Below, in pieces: positions 7,989-16,986 of a DNA stretch of 18,817 nt. The DNA is taken from assembly GCF_025143365.1 (NCBI RefSeq), contig NZ_JALXPE010000071.1, positions 1 through 18,817 on the forward strand, written 5' to 3'. The notes under the pieces were generated by a model, which did not search any database, had not been told where the DNA came from, and was given only the letters and a program-made list of their open reading frames with translations. The DNA comes from Microbacterium sp. p3-SID336 (GTDB lineage: Bacteria; Actinomycetota; Actinomycetes; Actinomycetales; Microbacteriaceae). The position numbers and the translations under genes were made by a program. The stretch's first letter is position 1. Each line of letters starts with the position of its first letter.

Positions 7989-8456
7989 TCAGCGCGTCCC
8001 CCAGTTGTAGAGCTGCTTCTGCAGCTTGGCGTAGATGAAGGTCTCGGTGGAGAGGACGCCCTCGATGGGGCGGATCACGTCGTTGACGAGCGCGAGCAGG
8101 TGATCGTCGTCCTCGCACACGACCTCGACGATCACGTCGAACGAACCGACCGTGATGACCACGTAGTCGACCGCGTCGAGCGCTGCGATGGCCTCGGCGA
8201 CGTGTCGCGCATCCCCGGCCACCCTGATGCCGATCATCGCCTGGCGGTGGAAGCCCAGCTGCATCGGATCGGTGACCGCGACGATCTGGATGATGCCGGA
8301 CTCGGTGAGCCGCTGCACGCGCTGCCGCACGGCGGCCTCGCTGAGCCCGACGACACGACCGATGTCGGAGTACGAGCGCCGCCCGTCCTCCTGCAGCAGC
8401 TCGATGATGGTCTTGGAGATCGCGTCGAGGGCGGGATGCTTCTTCGCCGTTGCCAT
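7989..8456 (-). CDS. Lrp/AsnC family transcriptional regulator
   Basis: A 155-residue feast/famine regulator. An N-terminal helix-turn-helix (about residues 11-57: LDAISKTIIELLQEDGRRSYSDIGRVVGLSEAAVRQRVQRL, given here as the span) is followed by a RAM ligand-binding domain (about 70-150), with GVLSTETFIYAKLQKQLYNWG at the end. The domain order and length are standard. Related genes in actinobacteria commonly neighbour an aminotransferase of the class III family, and the remnant just downstream fits that history: the regulator may have outlived its target. The ATG is preceded by AGGA eight bases upstream. The same bases can be read as a CAGGAT -10 box six bases from the ATG, so leadered or leaderless expression is possible. 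Confidence 0.92.
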   Translation of the reverse strand: MATAKKHPALDAISKTIIELLQEDGRRSYSDIGRVVGLSEAAVRQRVQRLTESGIIQIVAVTDPMQLGFHRQAMIGIRVAGDARHVAEAIAALDAVDYVVITVGSFDVIVEVVCEDDDHLLALVNDVIRPIEGVLSTETFIYAKLQKQLYNWGTR

Positions 8457-8491
8457 GGTGCGATCCTGGCATCGGCCGGCCGGTCGGGCAA

Positions 8492-8531
8492 CCGATTCCG
8501 TCGCGCTTCGGACCCGGTTCGACGGGATCGG
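8492..8531. repeat. Imperfect inverted repeat between lrp and the acyl-CoA dehydrogenase gene
   Basis: CCGATTCCGTCG (8492-8503) pairs with CGACGGGATCGG (8520-8531): 12 bp with one G-T wobble and a 16-base loop. It sits after the stop of the minus-strand acyl-CoA dehydrogenase gene and just before lrp. There is no T-tract, so it could be a factor-assisted terminator, an mRNA-end hairpin, or an operator for the regulator downstream. Confidence 0.5.
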
Positions 8532-8537
8532 GCGCGC

Positions 8538-9698
8538 TCAGCCCTCCAGCGGACCGAGCCAGGCGCTCGCCGCGGTGGCGTGTGCGGACTCCGGGTCGGA
8601 CGGGTGGAAAGCGCCGGCGAGGACGTCCCGGTACAGCCGCGACAGCTCGTTCGCGGAGAAGTACGACCCGCCGCCGGCGACCAGCATGGCCTCGTCCACC
8701 ACGCTCTTCGCCATGGTGACGGCGCGGTGCTTCAGACCGCTCAGCGCAGGGAACCAGCTCGCACCGCGGTCCGCGCGCTCGTCCACGTCGCGCGCGAGCG
8801 CGGCGATCTGCGGCGGGAGTGCGTCGTACGCGATGGCCATCTCGGCGATCCGCCAGCGGATGTCCGGATCCTGGCTGTACGCGGCGCCGCTCTTCTTCGA
8901 GCGGCGGGCGTGCGCGGTGGTGACGGCGAGCTCGAGTGCGCGCCGGGCGATGCCCGTGTACACCGACGCGAGCAGGATCTCGAACACGGAGAAGATGCCG
9001 AAGACGATCGGGTCCGGGCTCGGGCCGGGATCGATGCGACGGACCACATGGGCGGCGTCGGCGACCGCGCCGTCCAGCCGGGTCGTGCGGCTCTGCGTGC
9101 CGCGCATGCCGAGCGTGTCCCAGTCGTCGGAGGTGCGCACGGCGTCCGTCCGCTCGACGAACGCGAACACGAGCTTGGGGGCATCGGCGCTGGTCGTGTC
9201 GAGACCGTGCAGCCCGAGCCGCGTCCAGACCGGGGCGAGGGAGGTGAAGATCTTGGTGCCGGTGAAGGCGTAGCCGCCCGTCCCGTCCGGCACCGCGGTG
9301 GTGTCGCTGCCGAACAGCACGAGGTCGTTGCCGCCCTCGCTGATGCCGAACGCGAAGACCTCCCCGGCGACCGCACCGTCCTGCACGAACTCCAGGCCGG
9401 GGACCCCGCGGTCCGAGAACACCTTCGCGACGCCGGTCCAGACCAGGTGCATGTTGATGGCGAGGGCGGTCGCGGGTGCGGCTCCCGCCAGACGCTGCTG
9501 CAGGACGGCGGCCTCGGCGAGCCCGAGCCCCGCGCCTCCGCGCTCGGCGGGCACCAGGATCGACAGGTAGCCCGCGGCACGCAGCTCGGCCAGGTCCTCC
9601 TGCGGGAAGGTGTTCTCGCGGTCGTGCACGGGTGCGCGCGTGCGGATGCGCTCCAGCAGGTCGTCCGGCAGGTAGGCGGTCGGGTCGAAGTCGGTCAT
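8538..9698 (-). CDS. Acyl-CoA dehydrogenase-fold flavoprotein
   Basis: A 386-residue protein with the acyl-CoA dehydrogenase three-domain layout: an N-terminal helical domain with LVPAERGGAGLGL (about 48-60), a central beta domain with FAFGISEGGNDLVLFGSDTTAV and GTKIFTSL, and a C-terminal helical domain from about 230. The C-terminus reads SRLYRDVLAGAFHPSDPES (354-372). Standard short-chain enzymes have an 'R...IYEGT' motif with the catalytic glutamate here, and that motif is absent. This resembles the type 2 C-terminal domain of flavin monooxygenases and other dehydrogenase-like proteins (DszC/HpaB relatives). It could therefore be an oxygenase or a dehydrogenase with another catalytic base. 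The start has GGAGG seven bases upstream and overlaps the hydrolase stop by 4 bp, so the two are coupled. The substrate is unknown. Confidence 0.85.
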   Translation of the reverse strand: MTDFDPTAYLPDDLLERIRTRAPVHDRENTFPQEDLAELRAAGYLSILVPAERGGAGLGLAEAAVLQQRLAGAAPATALAINMHLVWTGVAKVFSDRGVPGLEFVQDGAVAGEVFAFGISEGGNDLVLFGSDTTAVPDGTGGYAFTGTKIFTSLAPVWTRLGLHGLDTTSADAPKLVFAFVERTDAVRTSDDWDTLGMRGTQSRTTRLDGAVADAAHVVRRIDPGPSPDPIVFGIFSVFEILLASVYTGIARRALELAVTTAHARRSKKSGAAYSQDPDIRWRIAEMAIAYDALPPQIAALARDVDERADRGASWFPALSGLKHRAVTMAKSVVDEAMLVAGGGSYFSANELSRLYRDVLAGAFHPSDPESAHATAASAWLGPLEG

Positions 9699-10453
9699 GC
9701 GAGGGCCTCCAGCAGCTGTCGGATCGATTCCTCCGGGCGGTCGCGGTGCAGTGAGTGTCCGGCGCCGGTCACGACCGACATCGAGATGCGCGGGTTCGCC
9801 GCGAGCACCTCGTCCGCGAGAGCGCCGGTGAAGATGCTGTACACCGCGGGATCGGCGGCGATGACGTGCGTCGGGACTGTGAGCCGGGCGGCCTGGGCTC
9901 GCACGTCCCAGGGCTGGTTCTGCGCGCTCGTCTGCTCCACGGCCCAGGCGCTGGCGCGGCGGACGGCATCGATCTTGAGCTCGTGGTCCTGCGGGTGCCA
10001 GTGCGGGTGCTCCTGCTGCACGACCTCGATGCGGGTGTCGGCGAACGCCCGCTCCTGGCTGCGGCGCACGATGGTCGCGTCCCTGCCCTCGACGTGGAGC
10101 GCGGGGTCGATCAGCACGAGTCGGCGCGTCCACTCCGGCGTGTCGGCGGCAGCCACCGTGGCCGCCGCACCCCCGAGGGAGTGCCCGAGCACGGCGTCCC
10201 ACGAGCCGCCGTCCTCAGGACGCGTCGCCGTGAGATCGGCCGCGTAGGCGTCGACCGTGTAGTCGAGGGAGCGCGGCGCGTCGCCGTGTCCGCGCAGGTC
10301 GACGGCCGTGGCCCGCCATCCCGCGGCGGCGAGAGCGTCGCCGAGACGCCACATCAGCGCCCCGGACGACCCGAGGCCGTGGACCAGGAGGATGCGGCGG
10401 GTCGCCGCCGGGTCACCCCACGAGAGCCGAGGGAGGGTGAGCGGTGCAGGCAT
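9695..10453 (-). CDS. Alpha/beta hydrolase
   Basis: A 252-residue cytosolic hydrolase. The fold markers are LLVHGLGSSG (oxyanion-hole region, 22-31), VDLRGHGDAPRS (51-62), the nucleophile elbow GHSLGG with Ser92, a likely acid at Asp201 (VIAADPAVY), and the catalytic histidine His233 in GAGHSLHRDRP. The intact triad suggests an active esterase, lactonase, thioesterase or C-C hydrolase; the sequence does not tell which. It overlaps the acyl-CoA dehydrogenase-like gene by 4 bp, so both may act on the same compound. The ATG has no Shine-Dalgarno site, but TAGGCT lies six bases upstream, so this two-gene unit probably has its own leaderless promoter rather than depending on the kinase gene 49 bp upstream. 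Confidence 0.88.
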   Translation of the reverse strand: MPAPLTLPRLSWGDPAATRRILLVHGLGSSGALMWRLGDALAAAGWRATAVDLRGHGDAPRSLDYTVDAYAADLTATRPEDGGSWDAVLGHSLGGAAATVAAADTPEWTRRLVLIDPALHVEGRDATIVRRSQERAFADTRIEVVQQEHPHWHPQDHELKIDAVRRASAWAVEQTSAQNQPWDVRAQAARLTVPTHVIAADPAVYSIFTGALADEVLAANPRISMSVVTGAGHSLHRDRPEESIRQLLEALA

Positions 10454-10459
10454 GGGACC

Positions 10460-10465
10460 AGCCTA
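10460..10465 (-). promoter_or_regulatory. Predicted -10 box of a leaderless hydrolase transcript
   Basis: On the minus strand TAGGCT (TANNNT) ends six bases before the ATG at 10453, with no Shine-Dalgarno site between. This matches the arrangement seen before the csoR-type gene and the MFS gene. No clear -35 box was found. Confidence 0.45.
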
Positions 10466-10502
10466 CGGCCGTGCCCATGGCCGGGGCCCGCGCCGGTGCG
10501 GC

Positions 10503-11423
10503 TCAGGCGACGGGCGTCAGCGGTGGCAGGTCCGCGGCGATCGTGAGCACCCGAGCGGCGGCGGCGTGCCCGGCGGAGAGCCGGGTCGCGAGGTCCTCGC
10601 CGTCGAGCGTGGCGGCCAGGAACCCCGAGGCGAAGGCGTCGCCCGCACCGACCGGCTCCACGACGTCGACCGCGGGAGCCGGGACGAACACGGGCGCGGC
10701 ATCGCCGTCGAACGCCGTCGCGCCCACGTCGCCGTCCTTCACCACCAGCAGTCCGCAGTGCGGGAGGTGGGCGCGGATCGCGGCCGGTGTGGCGGTGCCC
10801 CAGATGCGCTCGGCCTCGTCCCGGCCGACGAAGGCGATGTCGGCGGCGTCCGCCAGCCGCGCGAGGGTCGCCGCCGCCTCCTCCTCCGACCAGAGCGCGC
10901 GGCGGTCGTTCACGTCGAAGGACACCACGGCGCCGGCGGCGCGCGCATCGTCGTACAGACGCTCGACCATCGCGAGGCAGGAGGGGGAGAGCGCGGGGGT
11001 GATGCCCGTGGTGTGCACGATGCGCACCCCGCCGAGGCGCTCCGACCCGAGGAAGCCGGGCGCCATCCGCGACGCGGCGGAGCCGCGACGGTAGTAGTAG
11101 ACAGCGGACGACTCGACGCCGGGGTCCTTGAACATGACGCCGGTCGGCGCGTCGTGGTCGTGCTCCACCCAGAGCTCGACGCGGCGGCGCTCCAGCTCGG
11201 CCGTCAGGCGCTGGGCGAGTGGATCCGCTCCGAGGCGCGACGCCCACACCGCGCGGTGCCCGGCGGCCGCGAGTCCGACGGCGACGTTCGCCTCGGCACC
11301 CGCATGCGTGAGTGACGCGACGGCGGCGTCGGCGAGACAGGCGTCGGTCGGCGTGATCAGCACCATCGACTCGCCCACGCAGACGACGGCGGGGGCGGGG
11401 GAGGAGGAGACGGGAGAGCTCAT
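10503..11423 (-). CDS. kdgK: PfkB-family sugar kinase, probably 2-dehydro-3-deoxygluconokinase
   Basis: A 306-residue ribokinase-fold enzyme that transfers phosphate from ATP to a sugar or sugar acid. The N-terminal signature CVGESMVLITP and HAGAEANVAVGLAAAGHRAVWASRLGAD-type region (41-67) bind the substrate. PTGVMFKD (93-100) and VYYYRRGSAASRM (108-120) are typical of 2-keto-3-deoxygluconate kinases. The PfkB C-terminal signature VGAGDAFASGF (258-268) holds the catalytic base Asp262 and the anion hole. The subtype call is by pattern; other sugar acids are possible. The ATG overlaps the MFS stop as ATGA, so the transporter probably imports the substrate of this kinase, such as a hexuronate-derived sugar acid. 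No Shine-Dalgarno site precedes it, consistent with coupled translation. Confidence 0.82.
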   Translation of the reverse strand: MSSPVSSSPAPAVVCVGESMVLITPTDACLADAAVASLTHAGAEANVAVGLAAAGHRAVWASRLGADPLAQRLTAELERRRVELWVEHDHDAPTGVMFKDPGVESSAVYYYRRGSAASRMAPGFLGSERLGGVRIVHTTGITPALSPSCLAMVERLYDDARAAGAVVSFDVNDRRALWSEEEAAATLARLADAADIAFVGRDEAERIWGTATPAAIRAHLPHCGLLVVKDGDVGATAFDGDAAPVFVPAPAVDVVEPVGAGDAFASGFLAATLDGEDLATRLSAGHAAAARVLTIAADLPPLTPVA

Positions 11424-12628
11424 GAGGGGGTGACCGCCAGGGGTTCGGTGTCGGGATGGGGGCTGGCGTCGCGATGACGCAGGTCGGGGAAGGAGCGGAC
11501 GAACACGATCGACACGAGCAGTCCGACACCCGCGAAGATCGTGGCAGCGAGGTACGCGCCGCGCCAGTCGCCGACGTCGACGAGGAACCCGGCGACCGCG
11601 GAGCCGGCGGCTGCGCCGATGAGCTGACCGGTGCCGGCCCAGCCGAAGGCCTCGGCGGTCTCGCTGAACTTGACGCTGGCCGTGGTGATCGCGAACAGCA
11701 CCGCGAGAGCCGGGGCGATGCCGATGCCCGCGAGGACGAGGGTGCCGCCCAGCCAGAACACGTTGAGCGTGACCATGGTCAGCGCGAGCCCGACCGTCAC
11801 GATCAGCAGGCGCCGCGCCATGGCCCAGGGGCCGATCGGGATGTGGCCGAAAGCGAGGCCGCCGGCGAGGCTTCCCGCGGAGAACACCGCGAGGACGAGT
11901 CCGGCCGCCAGGCTCCCGTGCTCGAAGGTGGCGACGACGCCGACCTCCACGGCCGAGCAGGCGCCGATGAGCAGGAAGCCGATCACGGTGGCCAGCAGCA
12001 CCGGCGGCTTGAGCACCACCGTGCCGAGGGCGTTGCGGCTGCGCGGGATGCGCACGCGACCGACTTCGGGGGAGAGGATGAACCACGCGCCGCCGCCGAC
12101 GAGCACGATCGCCACGAGCAGGAGGCCCTCCGTGGTCCCGATCTGCGTAGAGACCAGGGTGATCACCACGGGTGCGAGCACCCAGATGATTTCCTGCAGC
12201 GAGGCGTCCAGGGAGAACAGCGGTGTGAGCTGGCCCGCGTTCACGAGCTTGGGGTAGATGGTGCGCACGGCCGCCTGCACGGGTGGGGTCGAGAGCCCGG
12301 CCACCATGCCTAGGGCCATGTACCCGGGCAGGGTGAGCGGGAGCAGCGCGAGCGAGAGCACGGCGAGCACGCACACCGACAGAGTGAGGGTGAGCACGCG
12401 ACGCATGCCCCAGGCCCCCATCCAGCGGCTGGTGATGGGGCCGGCCACCGCCTGACCGACACTGGTCGCGGCGAGCACGAGCCCTGCGGATCCGTAGGAG
12501 CCGGTCTGCTGCTCGACGTGCAGCAGGATCGCCAAGGACATCATCCCGTTGGGGAAGCGCGCGGTGAGCTGGGCGGCGATCATGCGCCCCACTCCCGGCG
12601 TGCGAAGAAGATCCCGATAGCCCGCCAC
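11420..12628 (-). CDS. Major facilitator superfamily transporter
   Basis: A polytopic membrane protein of 402 residues from the GTG at 12628, the normal MFS length. About twelve hydrophobic helices are visible, including GMMSLAILLHV, VLTLTLSVCVLAVLSLALLP, APVVITLVSTQ, LLATVIGFLLIGACSAVEV and ATIFAGVGLLVSIVFV. The loop between helices 2 and 3 reads SRWMGAWGMRRVL, a variant of the MFS 'DRxGRR' signature. The substrate cannot be read from sequence. The 4-bp overlap with the KDG-type kinase gene suggests sugar or sugar-acid uptake, although the sequence style is that of drug or metabolite permeases. A longer in-frame start (ATG at 12724) would add 32 non-hydrophobic, arginine-rich residues and is less likely. 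Confidence 0.87.
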   Translation of the reverse strand: MAGYRDLLRTPGVGRMIAAQLTARFPNGMMSLAILLHVEQQTGSYGSAGLVLAATSVGQAVAGPITSRWMGAWGMRRVLTLTLSVCVLAVLSLALLPLTLPGYMALGMVAGLSTPPVQAAVRTIYPKLVNAGQLTPLFSLDASLQEIIWVLAPVVITLVSTQIGTTEGLLLVAIVLVGGGAWFILSPEVGRVRIPRSRNALGTVVLKPPVLLATVIGFLLIGACSAVEVGVVATFEHGSLAAGLVLAVFSAGSLAGGLAFGHIPIGPWAMARRLLIVTVGLALTMVTLNVFWLGGTLVLAGIGIAPALAVLFAITTASVKFSETAEAFGWAGTGQLIGAAAGSAVAGFLVDVGDWRGAYLAATIFAGVGLLVSIVFVRSFPDLRHRDASPHPDTEPLAVTPS

Positions 12629-12634
12629 CAGACA

Positions 12635-12640
12635 ACGGTA
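12635..12640 (-). promoter_or_regulatory. Predicted -10 box of a leaderless MFS-kinase transcript
   Basis: On the minus strand TACCGT fits TANNNT and ends six bases before the GTG at 12628. This supports both the shorter MFS start and a leaderless mRNA. No -35 box is recognisable, but three GACACGCC-type repeats lie about 45-75 bp upstream. Confidence 0.45.
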
Positions 12641-12679
12641 CCGGGCCGTCGGCCGGTCGGGCGGACGGGGCGTTCCGGC

Positions 12680-12708
12680 GACACGCCGCGACACGCCCGC
12701 GACACGCC
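12680..12708. repeat. Three GACACGCC direct repeats upstream of the MFS gene
   Basis: The octamer GACACGCC occurs at 12680, 12690 and 12701, that is at 10- and 11-bp steps, one helical turn each. It lies in the intergenic stretch 52-80 bp upstream of the predicted MFS start. Same-face spacing is typical of cooperative binding of a regulator. No regulator is encoded beside it that would explain the site. Confidence 0.5.
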
Positions 12709-12719
12709 GAACGTCGAAT

Positions 12720-12769
12720 TCCACAGGGATCCGGATGTCGGAGGCCGCGCGTACCGTGCCCCCTGTGGA
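12720..12769. repeat. 9-bp inverted repeat in the MFS-nrdH intergenic region
   Basis: TCCACAGGG (12720-12728) is the exact reverse complement of CCCTGTGGA (12761-12769), with 32 bases between. It sits in the 379-bp divergent gene-free stretch 12629-13007, which also holds the GACACGCC and GTGGARA repeats and the candidate NrdR boxes. I see no other gene or RNA in that stretch. Confidence 0.45.
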
Positions 12770-12840
12770 TGGATCTCTCCCAGCGTCTTCCCAGCCGCGA
12801 TATCTCGCGGTTCTGGAGGGCGCGGACAGGGGCTCCGCCT

Positions 12841-12891
12841 GTGGAAGAAACGGTGGAGAACCTGTGTTGTACCAGTGGAGAGCGGTGGAAA
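12841..12891 (+). repeat. Four GTGGARA direct repeats upstream of nrdH
   Basis: GTGGARA (R = A or G) occurs at 12841, 12853, 12875 and 12885. The steps are 12, 22 and 10 bp, close to whole turns of the helix. A related GTGGATG is at 12765. The block lies about 120-170 bp before nrdH and just upstream of the candidate NrdR boxes, so it may be an activator or DnaA-like binding array. The assignment is open. Confidence 0.4.
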
Positions 12892-12907
12892 AACTACACG
12901 GATGTAA

Positions 12908-12955
12908 CTACTAGCCCTTGTGGTCACTCCGAATGTCCGCACCCATATGTAGTAT
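12908..12955. promoter_or_regulatory. Candidate pair of NrdR boxes before nrdHIEF
   Basis: Two weak matches to the NrdR consensus ACACwATATATwGTGT lie with centres 32 bp apart, about three helical turns, as NrdR box pairs usually do. The upstream one is CTACTAGCCCTTGTGG (12908-12923), good in the outer arms. The downstream one is CACCCATATGTAGTAT (12940-12955), good in the centre and right arm. Each matches only about 9-10 of 16 positions, so position and spacing carry most of the weight. NrdR itself is not in the window. Confidence 0.4.
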
Positions 12956-13007
12956 TGAGATCCCGGCGGGCCCTGCCGGAGAAACCATGAGATTCGAGGG
13001 GAATCAG

Positions 13008-13241
13008 ATGTCGATCACGGTCTACACCAAGCCTTCCTGCGTTCAGTGCAACGCCACCTATCGCGCCCTCGACGCCAAGGGCATCGAGTACGAGATCCAC
13101 GACCTCTCCGAAGACCCCACGGCGCTCGAGCAGGTCAAGGCGCTCGGCTACATGCAGGCGCCGGTCGTCGTCACCGACGAGGACCACTGGTCGGGCTTCC
13201 GTCCCGACAAGATCGACGAGCTCGCCTCCCGCCTGGCGTGA
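13008..13241 (+). CDS. nrdH: Glutaredoxin-like protein NrdH
   Basis: A 77-residue redoxin that passes electrons from thioredoxin reductase to the class Ib ribonucleotide reductase. The active site Cys11-Val-Gln-Cys14 follows the N-terminal strand SITVYTKPS. The C-terminal WSGFRPDKIDEL is the NrdH-specific signature that separates it from ordinary glutaredoxins. The cis-proline loop is seen as MQAPVVV. The ATG at 13008 has GAGGGG at 12997-13002, a suitable spacing. Upstream in-frame starts lack support. It is the first gene of nrdHIEF, with only 6 bp to nrdI. Confidence 0.96.
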   Translation: MSITVYTKPSCVQCNATYRALDAKGIEYEIHDLSEDPTALEQVKALGYMQAPVVVTDEDHWSGFRPDKIDELASRLA

Positions 13242-13247
13242 TCCGCC

Positions 13248-13705
13248 ATGAGCGCCGTCGCGACCGCAGCGCCGCTCCTGATCTACTTCTCGAGCGTCTC
13301 GGGTAACACCGCGCGCTTCATCGAGAAGCTCGGGCTTCCGGCCCGACGCATCCCCCTCCACCGGACCGAAGAGGACTTCGTCGTCGACGAGCCCTTCGTG
13401 CTGGTCACCCCCACCTATGGCGGGGGCGCCGGTCGCGGCGTCGAGAAGGGCGCCGTTCCCAAGCAGGTGATCCGGTTCCTCAACGACGAGCGCAACCGGC
13501 GCCACATCCGCGGAGTCATCTCCGCGGGCAACACCAACTTCGGCGATGCCTTCTGCCTCGCCGGTGACATCATCAGCCGCAAGTGCCACGTGCCTCACTT
13601 GTATCGGCTCGAGATCTTCGGCACACAGGACGACGTTGATCGCGTGAGCGACGGATTGGAACGACGGTGGGTATCGCAGTTGACGAGCACGCAGAGCGTG
13701 ACGCA

Positions 13706-13709
<4 letters not shown>
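13248..13709 (+). CDS. nrdI: Flavodoxin-like NrdI, class Ib ribonucleotide reductase stimulatory protein
   Basis: A 153-residue FMN protein that supplies the oxidant used to assemble the dimanganese-tyrosyl radical cofactor in NrdF. The FMN phosphate loop is [14 protein letters not shown] (about 15-28). The glycine-rich [11 protein letters not shown] loop (about 54-64) contacts the isoalloxazine ring and sets its redox behaviour. [21 protein letters not shown] is the conserved family C-terminal part. It is spaced 6 bp from nrdH and overlaps nrdE by 4 bp if nrdE starts at 13706. Confidence 0.96.
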
Positions 13710-16862
<3,153 letters not shown>

Positions 16863-16910
16863 AAGTTCTGAAGACCACGTTCTAGACAGACTCTGACAAG
16901 AGTCGACCGG

Positions 16911-16952
16911 GAGGCCCGGATCTGCCGGTTTCTGCAGACCCGGGCCTCTTTT
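16911..16952 (+). terminator. Rho-independent terminator of nrdHIEF
   Basis: GAGGCCCGG (16911-16919) pairs with CCGGGCCTC (16940-16948). After one A-C mismatch the stem continues with TCTGC (16921-16925) and GCAGA (16934-16938), leaving an 8-base loop. TTTT follows at 16949-16952. It lies 48 bp after the nrdF stop. It is the last clear feature of the host chromosome before the integrase region. Confidence 0.9.
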
Positions 16953-16986
16953 CGTGCCTCCTTCCGAAGAACAGAGGAGGACGGAT

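Noticed and set aside
12629..12724. N-terminal extension of the MFS transporter to the ATG at 12724
   Set aside because: It adds an arginine/proline-rich stretch untypical of MFS proteins and would cover the phased repeats and the predicted -10 box.
12764..12772. TGTGGATGG as a DnaA box
   Set aside because: Two mismatches to the TGTGGATAA/TGTGGACAA forms and no dnaA, dnaN or origin context. Kept only as a possible relative of the GTGGARA repeats.
12918..13007. Upstream start for nrdH at 12918
   Set aside because: It would add 30 residues not found in NrdH and run through the candidate NrdR box. The ATG at 13008 has its own ribosome site.
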